Positions 15,208-21,602 of a stretch of 31,454 nt of DNA are shown in pieces. Under the pieces are notes generated by a model that did not search any database, was not told where the DNA came from, and saw only the letters and a list, made by a program, of their open reading frames with translations. Each line of letters begins with the position of its first letter. The stretch's first letter is position 1. Origin of the DNA: Gemmatimonadales bacterium (lineage in GTDB: Bacteria; Gemmatimonadota; Gemmatimonadetes; Gemmatimonadales; GWC2-71-9); the NCBI GenBank assembly GCA_025929805.1, contig JAICPP010000004.1, positions 1-31,454 on the forward strand, in the 5' to 3' direction. A program made the position numbers and the translations under genes.

Positions 15208-15905
15208 CAGCCCGCGCCTGGTAGCCAGGTGGCCACCAACCGGAAACCGTGTCTCTGGCTGACCTTCCCCTCCACGCCGGCGAGCTCCATGAAATGGAGC
15301 AACTCCCCGCGGCTGAATCCACGGCGTAGGGAGGTTACTCCATCCATCAGCGTCACCGGGTCGAAGCCGAGGAGCCGCGCCCCGCACCAGAACGAGGGGG
15401 CAGCCAGCGCGTGGCGCCGGAGGTCTGCGACGACCACCGCGCGGCGGGCGAGCCGGTCACAGGTGCGGAACAGTTGCACGACCGATTTGGGATCGAGGTG
15501 GTGGGCCACTTGGCTCACCAGTACGATGTCGACGCCCTTCTCGCGAATAGGCGGTGTTCCGGCGCAGGCCACCGTAGTGGCCAGCCCGCCGGCTCTTGCG
15601 AGGGCGGCTGCCGCACGGTTGAGCTCCAGCCCGACCGGCACGATGCGAATGCCCAGTCGCATGCCCCACCGTACTGCCACCCGAGGCAGATCCCCCATCC
15701 CCGTGCCGATATCGAGAAGAGACAAGACCTGGCCGGAGGGCAGCCGCCCCAGCGCTTGAGCTAAGCCGAAACGCACCGCGGCAGCCCCACCGAACCATCG
15801 ATTGGCCCGCGCGATGTTGCGCAAGGACTGGGTGACTATGGCGGGATCGGCCCCGGGGTCATCCAGCAACTCCGTACCGATGGAGCTGATCGACAGATGG
15901 ACCAT
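15207..15905 (-). CDS. Class I SAM-dependent methyltransferase
   Basis: A 232-residue methyltransferase with motif I LLDIGTGMGDLP (residues 63-74), an acidic motif II (VGLELNRAAA), and the post-II strand VDIVLVSQVAHHL. The N-terminal helix NIARANRWFGG resembles methyltransferases that sit beside FAD oxidoreductases in alkylresorcinol/type III polyketide loci, but no type III synthase is present here. The substrate is not known. The ATG lies two bases after the flavin-reductase stop codon; its stop overlaps the SRPBCC start. A longer N-terminal start would overlap the flavin-reductase gene without adding conserved residues. Confidence 0.82.
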   Translation of the reverse strand: MVHLSISSIGTELLDDPGADPAIVTQSLRNIARANRWFGGAAAVRFGLAQALGRLPSGQVLSLLDIGTGMGDLPRVAVRWGMRLGIRIVPVGLELNRAAAALARAGGLATTVACAGTPPIREKGVDIVLVSQVAHHLDPKSVVQLFRTCDRLARRAVVVADLRRHALAAPSFWCGARLLGFDPVTLMDGVTSLRRGFSRGELLHFMELAGVEGKVSQRHGFRLVATWLPGAG

Positions 15906-15907
15906 GA

Positions 15908-16390
15908 CTATTCCAGAGCGGCGTATCCGCCGCGGTAGTAGAGCAAAGGACGTCCCTTGCTGGTGGTTCCCCCCACGACCCGCCCCACCACGATCGTATG
16001 ATCCCCGCCGGGATACTCGGCATAGCGCTGACACTCGATATGGGCCAGCGCGCCGCCCAGCAGGATGAGACCATCAGGAGTCAGGTGATAGCCGATGCCG
16101 TCGAAACGATCCTCGTGCCGGTCGGCAAAACGCCGCGCCAGAGTCTCCTGGGTGCTGGAAAGCACGTTGATCACAAACTGCTTCACCTTCAGGATGGCCC
16201 CGTGCATTTCAGCCTCGTGTTCCACGCACACGGATAGGAGAGGGGGATACAGTGAAACGGAGGCGAGACTGTTGGCGGTCATGCCCAGCAATCGTCCGTC
16301 CACTGCGGTTACCGTGATGATGGTGACCCCGGTGGCAAACCGCCCCATAAGCTGGCGGAACTGCGCGGCATCGACCTCGGCGGCGCTCAG
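15908..16390 (-). CDS. Flavin reductase-like protein (FMN-binding split barrel)
   Basis: A protein of about 160 residues of the flavin reductase/HpaC-like family, which supplies reduced FMN or FAD to a partner monooxygenase. The core FRQLMGRFATGVTIITV, then MTANSLASVSLYPPLLSVCV and FVINVLSSTQETLARRFA, are the expected flavin-binding elements, and GDHTIVVGRVV the late strand. The family normally starts some ten residues before LMGRFATG. In that stretch the only possible codon is CTG at 16388-16390, in a CTGA overlap with the stop of the upstream flavoprotein gene and with GGATGG just upstream. The nearest in-frame ATG would remove the conserved start. The neighbouring flavoprotein may be its partner. 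Confidence 0.8.
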   Translation of the reverse strand: MSAAEVDAAQFRQLMGRFATGVTIITVTAVDGRLLGMTANSLASVSLYPPLLSVCVEHEAEMHGAILKVKQFVINVLSSTQETLARRFADRHEDRFDGIGYHLTPDGLILLGGALAHIECQRYAEYPGGDHTIVVGRVVGGTTSKGRPLLYYRGGYAALE

Positions 16391-17607
16391 AACACCATCC
16401 GGGCTATGAAAGCGGGATGCAGCATTGCACGGATGGGGACATAGCCTCCCGCGACGCCAATAGCCGTATGAGCCATATCCCCATGTTGGCCGAGCCGGGA
16501 CACACTCCGGTCGAAGAGCCGTGGGAAATACATCAGATAGCGGGTGATTCGTTCCATGATCCATTTACCAGCAAATACTTCCCGGCGCCGGCGCTGATAT
16601 TGCCGGAGACCATGAGTCGCCAGGTCAGAGTCGCTCAAGGCAGGAATCATCGTTTCCGCCACCAATTCCGCTCCCCGCAGCGCGCTGTAGATCCCATCGC
16701 CGGTCACCGGATCGAAGAAATCGGCGGCGTCGCCCACCAGCAGGCTCCCAGGGGCCACGACCCGGTGTGACCACGCTGCAAAAGGGCCCGTCACCAGGAC
16801 CGGGCGCACGATCCGTCCCGCTCTCACCCGCTGATAGACCGTGGGGAACTCCTGGAGGGCCTCCCAGAAGAATTCTTCCGACCGTCCCCGAGCGGCCACT
16901 GCGTGCTCGGATGGTACCACAACCGCGACGTTGGTCTGCTGGTTCTCTACTCTATTGAGTCCGACATAGCTGGTCAGCCCGAAATGGAGCTCGGCGGATG
17001 ACCCAACGCTGGGAACGCCGGCTAAATGGGCAACGAACGCGATTCGCCGAGGGCTGCCGTGGGTGCGCTTGCCCAGCCGGCGGGCTACTATCGACCGCAG
17101 GCCATCGGCTCCCACGGTAAGCCGGGCTTTGATCGGGCGTCGCTGGCCGGTTGGATCCCGAATGATGGCGCCGTGGACACCACTCTGATCGATGAGCAGC
17201 TCCTCCACCGACGTTCGCTCGAGTACCCGGGCGCCCGCCGCTCTGGCAGCTCTCACCAGCTCATTGTCCAGGATCCGACGGGACACTGAAAGGCCGGTTG
17301 CCCGGTAGGGCCTATGCCCAGCCTGGCTGAAGACACCGTGGGCCGTGGCACCGTGTGCAGCGGTGAGTTTCATGCCCTCGAGGGCAGCGGCGCCGGCGTT
17401 CTCGATCGCCTCTACCACGCCCAGCCGAGCCAGGACCCGCACCGCCTCAGGACTCATGTACTCGGCGCAGGGCTTCTCCCGGGGAAACGCCGCCCGGTCG
17501 GTCGCGAGCACCGAGAGCCCTCCCCGGGCCAGGAGCGCGGCCGTGGCACTCCCGGCAGGCCCGGAGCCGGCCACCAACACGTCCACTTCGCGCGGCAGGT
17601 CAGTCAA
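16387..17607 (-). CDS. FAD-dependent oxidoreductase, geranylgeranyl reductase type
   Basis: A flavoprotein of about 406 residues. The N-terminal dinucleotide fold is VDVLVAGSGPAGSATA, the family-specific FPREKPCAEYMSPEAVRVL follows (as in geranylgeranyl reductases and related hydroxylases), and the second FAD motif is LLVGDAADFFDPVTGDGIYSAL. The C-terminus is hydrophobic and basic. Members saturate prenyl chains of lipids or chlorophylls, or hydroxylate aromatic and polyketide products; sequence alone does not separate these here. The start is uncertain: TTG at 17607 follows GGTGGTGG and overlaps the DUF92 stop by eight bases, while a GTG at 17634 would add nine residues. The stop overlaps the flavin-reductase start. 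Confidence 0.87.
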   Translation of the reverse strand: MTDLPREVDVLVAGSGPAGSATAALLARGGLSVLATDRAAFPREKPCAEYMSPEAVRVLARLGVVEAIENAGAAALEGMKLTAAHGATAHGVFSQAGHRPYRATGLSVSRRILDNELVRAARAAGARVLERTSVEELLIDQSGVHGAIIRDPTGQRRPIKARLTVGADGLRSIVARRLGKRTHGSPRRIAFVAHLAGVPSVGSSAELHFGLTSYVGLNRVENQQTNVAVVVPSEHAVAARGRSEEFFWEALQEFPTVYQRVRAGRIVRPVLVTGPFAAWSHRVVAPGSLLVGDAADFFDPVTGDGIYSALRGAELVAETMIPALSDSDLATHGLRQYQRRRREVFAGKWIMERITRYLMYFPRLFDRSVSRLGQHGDMAHTAIGVAGGYVPIRAMLHPAFIARMVF

Positions 17608-18382
17608 GCCACCACCAGAGTACCCATGCTGCACAACAGGAAAGCGCGGTGGCCGCGAAGTTCACTCCATCGTTGGACAGCCAGGCCCATCCCGCTTTCC
17701 ACTCCGTTGGAGTCCCGCACCGATGCACCCGCCATTCACTCGGTTCACCGCACTGAGGACAGTAAAAGCGGCCCTGGAGGACGCCGCCCATTGCGGAATC
17801 CACCAGCATGCCGAGGAAACCTATCAGCGTTCCGACCGGCAAGAGCAGCGTACTACCGCTTGCGACGGCTCCGGCGCCCGCAACGAGGGCTCCTCCTATC
17901 ACCGCTCCTCCACAGCCGGCCGCAGTGACACCGCCACTAGTACCGGGAGCCACCTGCTTGCCCGACCAGAGCAATCGGGGCGGAACCCGGCTGTAGGCTC
18001 CCATGGAAGTAGCCCAGGTGTCGGCTGCGGCAGTGGCGAGTCCGGCGGTCACCAGCCAGAGCTTCAGATCGAGATCGGCTGCCATGACAGCTGCCACCGC
18101 TGCCGGCCCGCCGTTGGCGTACACCTGCCAGGCGTCGCGCCGGTTCCCCTTGGCGTCTACCCCAGGGTAATCGGTTCGTGGTCCCAGGCGTGAAACGAGA
18201 TTGCTGCACACAAAAAACGCGGCCAGAACCGCGCCGCCTTCCCATCCCGCGCCATGGAGGATGAGCAGACCTATGGTCCATGCCGCTGCTGTGCCGGATT
18301 TCGAGAGGGTGCCCGCCCACCAGGCGATTGCTGCGACACCCGCGCTGACCAAGGCTGCCAGCGGGAGTGACGGCGGGGTCAG
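17600..18382 (-). CDS. DUF92 family membrane protein (VTE6-like)
   Basis: A protein of about 260 residues with at least six hydrophobic segments. It matches DUF92, the family that includes the plant phytyl-phosphate kinase VTE6: SKSGTAAAWTIG near the N-terminus, RRDAWQVYANGG, AAADTWATSMGAY, and GTSGGVTAAGCGG. A cysteine-rich loop follows the GMLVDSAMGGVLQGRFYCPQ stretch (CPQC and HRCG), perhaps a metal site. The likely start is CTG at 18382, inside the anti-sigma stop (CTGA) and directly after a strong GGAGG; a TTG at 18352 is the fallback. The enzymatic role of bacterial DUF92 proteins is unsettled; a prenyl-phosphate kinase or transferase is possible. Confidence 0.78.
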   Translation of the reverse strand: MTPPSLPLAALVSAGVAAIAWWAGTLSKSGTAAAWTIGLLILHGAGWEGGAVLAAFFVCSNLVSRLGPRTDYPGVDAKGNRRDAWQVYANGGPAAVAAVMAADLDLKLWLVTAGLATAAADTWATSMGAYSRVPPRLLWSGKQVAPGTSGGVTAAGCGGAVIGGALVAGAGAVASGSTLLLPVGTLIGFLGMLVDSAMGGVLQGRFYCPQCGEPSEWRVHRCGTPTEWKAGWAWLSNDGVNFAATALSCCAAWVLWWWLD

Positions 18383-18624
18383 TGGTCCTCCGCCTCCGCC
18401 CGCAGCAGGGCCAGGATTCGAGCCCGCAGCTTCCCGGGGCAGGTTTCCCGGCTGGCCCGAGTCTCCAGCATGATCAAGAAGTTCTCCTCGAAGCGGGCAT
18501 GCTCGAAGCACTCGCGGCAGCGCTCGATGTGCTGGCGAACCTCGACCATCAACTCAGGCGTGAGCTCCCGCTTGAGGTAGTCGTCCAGATTTGTCATCGC
18601 CTTCACGCAGTCCACGCCGCTCAT
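18379..18624 (-). CDS. Zinc-binding anti-sigma factor (RsrA/zf-HC2 type)
   Basis: An 81-residue protein of the ZAS anti-sigma class. The zinc site is Cys6 and then HIERCREC (His32, Cys36, Cys39: the H-x3-C-x2-C motif), which in RsrA senses thiol oxidation and lets go of the sigma factor. It has no membrane segment, so it acts in the cytoplasm. Its ATG overlaps the sigma-factor stop as ATGA, the classic arrangement of a sigma/anti-sigma pair. Whether it responds to oxidation, as RsrA does, cannot be decided by eye. Confidence 0.88.
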   Translation of the reverse strand: MSGVDCVKAMTNLDDYLKRELTPELMVEVRQHIERCRECFEHARFEENFLIMLETRASRETCPGKLRARILALLRAEAEDH

Positions 18625-19190
18625 GCCGGGCTCTCCCTCGGCTGGATGTAACCCATCTCGACCGCATGGGAGTAGAGATCAGCCTGCAGCTGCCTGCGGG
18701 CCCGAAAAAGACGCGACTTCACGGTTCCTACCGGAATATCCAACGCCTCCGCGATCTCGGCGTAGCGCATGCCTTCCACGTCGCTCAAGACCAGAACTTC
18801 TCGAAACTCCGTAGGCAAGCGGTCGATGGCCTCGATGACCTTGGCATCCACGATCTGGGCGAAAAAGGTGCCTTCCGGATCGACTTCCTGTATCGCGCGA
18901 TCGAGGGCGTGCGGCTCGATCGCCTCCAGGTCCATTGCAATCGGCTCGTGCTTCCGGCGGCGGTAGTCATTGATGAAAGTGTTGCGGAGGATGGTGAGGA
19001 GCCAACCTTTAGCATTGGTGCCTGGCCGATACTGCCTCCAGGAGCGGTAAGCCTTGAGCATGGTGTCCTGTACCAGATCCTCGGCCTGGCTGGCATCTCC
19101 GGTGAGCCGCAGGGCGACGCGGTACAGCGCGTCCAGGTGGGGGAGGGCTTCATCATCGAACGTGCGCCCGGCGGCAGAAGGCTCGGCCAT
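18621..19190 (-). CDS. ECF-type RNA polymerase sigma factor (SigR-like)
   Basis: A 189-residue group IV sigma factor. Region 2 covers about residues 20-82 with ASQAEDLVQDTMLKAYRSW and the promoter-melting GWLLTILRNTFINDYRRRK; region 4 covers about 123-170 with AEIAEALDIPVGTVKSRLFR as the helix-turn-helix. The pairing with a H-x3-C-x2-C anti-sigma factor and the region 2 sequence point to the SigR/RpoE-like oxidative-stress group. I used ATG 19190 because the region upstream is not conserved and lies in the divergent promoter area. It heads a run of seven genes with practically no gaps, so it probably controls them, and usually itself. Confidence 0.93.
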   Translation of the reverse strand: MAEPSAAGRTFDDEALPHLDALYRVALRLTGDASQAEDLVQDTMLKAYRSWRQYRPGTNAKGWLLTILRNTFINDYRRRKHEPIAMDLEAIEPHALDRAIQEVDPEGTFFAQIVDAKVIEAIDRLPTEFREVLVLSDVEGMRYAEIAEALDIPVGTVKSRLFRARRQLQADLYSHAVEMGYIQPRESPA

Positions 19191-19254
19191 GACGGGAATG
19201 TAGCCCCCGAAAAGCAGCGCGAGCACCCCCTGGCTGGTGGCCGACTGGCGGGCT

Positions 19255-19899
19255 ATGTTCCGCGCCGAACCCGTGCCCAAGCCCACCGTTCCCGCCCTCA
19301 TCCCACTCAGCCTGCTCGAGGCCATCAGAAACCTCGATACCCCAGTCGAGGATGGGCTCGATGAGCTCGCCGAAGAAATCATGGTTCGCCGGCTCGGCCT
19401 GAGTCCTACGGTCGCCGCCCAGATTCAGCGGTATCGCCAGGCCGCCGAGCGGGGTGGCTCCGTGGACTTGGACGAGACGGTCTCGGTGCTGCGGCTGGTC
19501 GGCCGGCGGGGCGATGCTGCTCTGGTGTTCGCCGATGCCGGACGACGGGCCGCCCGTTATGCCGCGCAAAATCGGGGGCGCTCCTCCCGTACTCTGGTCA
19601 GGGTCACTCCCGGCCGGGTGGCTCGCCGGCTGGCGCTCCGCACTGCTGCGCTGCTAGCCCGCAACTTCTTCGATGGCGAGCTCAAGGCGCAGTCCCAAGG
19701 GGTCGATGTCCGGATGCGCGCTCCGCTCTCTATTGAAGCGCTTCCCACCGGCGAGGCATGCGTCTTCTACGGCTCGGCGTATCAGGAGTTGCTTCGGTTG
19801 CTGACCGGCTTTGAGGGCGCTCTGCTGCACGAGCGCTGCCGGGCCCGGGGCGAGGAAGCGTGTGTGTGGCGCACGGCAGTCGCGGAAGTCTACGAGTGA
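19255..19899 (+). CDS. Hypothetical protein with V4R-like C-terminal domain
   Basis: A 214-residue soluble protein without a certain family. The N-terminal 80 residues are helical (leucine and arginine rich). The C-terminal half, from LARNFFDGEL through CVFYGSAYQELLRLLTG to HERCRARGEEACVW, has the layout of V4R/4-vinyl-reductase and haem-NO-binding-like small-molecule domains, with cysteines spaced C-x6-C in the last strand (RCRARGEEACVW). Such domains sense ligands or chaperone cofactors. GTG at 19237 is an alternative start. The gene is divergent from the sigma factor, and the M24 peptidase starts on its stop codon (GTGA). Confidence 0.6.
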   Translation: MFRAEPVPKPTVPALIPLSLLEAIRNLDTPVEDGLDELAEEIMVRRLGLSPTVAAQIQRYRQAAERGGSVDLDETVSVLRLVGRRGDAALVFADAGRRAARYAAQNRGRSSRTLVRVTPGRVARRLALRTAALLARNFFDGELKAQSQGVDVRMRAPLSIEALPTGEACVFYGSAYQELLRLLTGFEGALLHERCRARGEEACVWRTAVAEVYE

Positions 19900-21086
19900 T
19901 CGACCAGGCCGAGCTGAGGGAGGCGCTGGCTGACGCTCAGGTCGATGGCTGGCTCCTGTTCGCCTTCCATGGACTCAACCCCGTGGCGGTCCGAGTACTC
20001 GGGCTGACCGGGATGAACACCCGGCGCCTTTTTGTGCTGTTTCCGCGCGAGGGCGAGCCGACGGCCGTGGCTCACAAGATCGAGCTCCAGGGCCTCGAGA
20101 GTTTTCCCGGGAGAGTCATCCCTTATGCCCGCTGGGGCGAGCTCCACCAGGCGCTCAAGTCCCTGGTGGCGGGCCGCACCGTTGCCATGGAGATCTCGCC
20201 TCGAGATGCCGTTCCTTATCTGGATCGGGTGCCTTACGGGGTGGTGCAGCTGCTCCAGGAGCTGGGCGCCAAAGTCGTTCCATCGGGATTCCTGGTTTCC
20301 CGCTTCGCCGCTCGGTGGACGCCAGGTGAGCTCGAGGACCATCGGTTTGCCGCCGAGATCCTGGCAGACGTCGCGCGTGCCACCCTGAAACAGGCGGCAC
20401 GAGAGGCGGAGAGTGAGCTCACCGAGTCTGCTCTCCAGGCCAGAGTCGTGGCGGAGGTAGAGGCCCGGGGCCTGGTCTTCAACGAGCTACCCATCGTGGG
20501 GTTCGGCGCCAACTCAGCCAAGCCGCATTACGAGCCGCATCCAGGTAGAGATGCAATCCTTCGTAAAGGAGACCTGATCCTCCTCGATCTCTGGGCCGGA
20601 CGGACCCGGGACACGGTCTTCGCCGACCAGACCTGGATCGGTTTCGCCGGCACCCAGCTACCGCCCCAAGTCCGAGAGGTATGGCAGACGGTTCGGCGGT
20701 CCCGCGACGCCGCACTCGAGAGCATTGCCCGGGCGGCGGGCGATCGCCGGCGGATCGCTGGCTACGAGATCGATCGGGCGGCCCGAGCCGTGGTCGAGGC
20801 TGCCGGCTACGGCGATGCTTTCGTTCACCGGACCGGGCACTCGATCGATCGGGACCTCCACGGCTCGGGGCCTCACCTCGATGACTATGAGACCCATGAT
20901 GACCGGGAGCTCGTGCCGGGCGTGGGATTCTCGGTTGAGCCCGGGATCTATTTGAGCGGATCGTTTGGAATCAGAAGCGAGGTGAATGTTTTCATGGGTG
21001 CAGGCGGGCCGGAGGTGACACCGAGAGAGCCGCAGGTGGAGGTGATAACGGCAGCGACCGGGGACCGGGGACCAGGAACCGGGTGA
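19896..21086 (+). CDS. M24 family metallopeptidase (Xaa-Pro aminopeptidase/prolidase type)
   Basis: The 396-residue protein has an N-terminal creatinase-like domain (about 1-150) and an M24 pita-bread domain. Metal ligands are all seen: Asp231 in LLDLW, Asp244 in FADQTW, His315 in HRTGHSID, Glu348 in SVEPGIYL and Glu362 in RSEVNVF. It would cleave the bond before or after proline in short peptides. GTG at 19896 overlaps the upstream stop codon. The last ten or so residues (glycine, proline and arginine rich, ATGDRGPGTG) are encoded by a GGGGACC-type repeat that also occurs inverted 75 bases downstream, so the tail may be a late addition. Confidence 0.92.
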   Translation: MIDQAELREALADAQVDGWLLFAFHGLNPVAVRVLGLTGMNTRRLFVLFPREGEPTAVAHKIELQGLESFPGRVIPYARWGELHQALKSLVAGRTVAMEISPRDAVPYLDRVPYGVVQLLQELGAKVVPSGFLVSRFAARWTPGELEDHRFAAEILADVARATLKQAAREAESELTESALQARVVAEVEARGLVFNELPIVGFGANSAKPHYEPHPGRDAILRKGDLILLDLWAGRTRDTVFADQTWIGFAGTQLPPQVREVWQTVRRSRDAALESIARAAGDRRRIAGYEIDRAARAVVEAAGYGDAFVHRTGHSIDRDLHGSGPHLDDYETHDDRELVPGVGFSVEPGIYLSGSFGIRSEVNVFMGAGGPEVTPREPQVEVITAATGDRGPGTG

Positions 21087-21163
21087 GCGGAATCGGAGTT
21101 ACCTGAGGTCCCGCCTCAACCTGACTGAGTTTCCTACCGCTCTCTAGTCCCCGGTCCCCGGTC
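21056..21163. repeat. Inverted repeat of GGGGACC units at the end of the M24 gene
   Basis: Two 17-base arms, 21056-21072 and 21147-21163, are exact reverse complements built from GGGGACC units. They flank a 74-base segment, and the left arm codes for the last residues of the M24 peptidase. They could fold into a long hairpin that ends or protects the transcript. Repeats of this kind may be scattered through the genome; that would need a genome search. Confidence 0.65.
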
Positions 21164-21602
21164 CCCGCTCTTCCCGTAACACCCCCGCGACACTCAATGA
21201 CGGCATCGGTGCAAATTCTGGACTCGGGCGCCCGATTTCGTGCCGCCGACATCGGGTTTCATTCCGAACAATAGACGCTGAATCCGCTCGTGTTTCATCG
21301 GGCAACTTTGTGGGTTTCAGACAGTTACATCGCGGGCAGCCGGCCTACATGTTCGGGTGACTTTTCCTTGACACGCAATTTTTGGCACTTCATATTAGGC
21401 ACCTGCCCGACCGGGCCGCGGTCGCGCTGTGAGTTTCATGCATGTCGTGTAGTCTTACGCCGTTCCCATCACACAATGGAGACTGTTACCCCCACGCAGT
21501 CCTACTCTGAGTTCGGTCCTTAGGACCGAAGGGGGGGCGTGTGTGCGCCTCCCGCTCCAAGCTGGCAGTAATTGTAGTTCCACGCCTTTGGAGGACGTTT
21601 CC
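21087..21602 (+). promoter_or_regulatory. Intergenic leader of the TonB-receptor operon with sigma-70-like promoter
   Basis: A 516-base stretch without a convincing gene. TTGACA at 21368-21373 is a perfect -35 hexamer; CATATT at 21391-21396, after 17 bases, is a fair -10. Transcription would start near 21403, giving a 5' leader of about 200 bases before the ATG at 21603. GGAGG at 21590-21594 is the ribosome-binding site. The leader contains a 19-bp dyad (21512-21530). The first part of the gap holds the repeat arm after the M24 gene. Confidence 0.5.
21512..21530. promoter_or_regulatory. 19-bp perfect dyad in the 5' leader of the TonB-receptor gene
   Basis: TTCGGTCCT and AGGACCGAA are perfect reverse complements around one central T. 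It is followed by seven G. In RNA it makes an 8-bp hairpin with a UUA loop, about 60 bases before the ribosome-binding site; CACGC (21493-21497) and GCGTG (21537-21541) can pair outside it. As DNA it could equally bind a dimeric regulator. Confidence 0.5.

Noticed and set aside
13320..19190. A complete type II or type III polyketide cluster
   Set aside because: No acyl carrier protein, chain-length factor, ketoreductase or chalcone-synthase-like gene is present; only a FabF-like enzyme and tailoring-type genes are.
19191..19236. GGGAAT at 19194-19199 as a SigR-type promoter for the V4R-like gene
   Set aside because: The -10 GTT expected about 18 bases downstream is missing (CGC there), so the match is probably chance.
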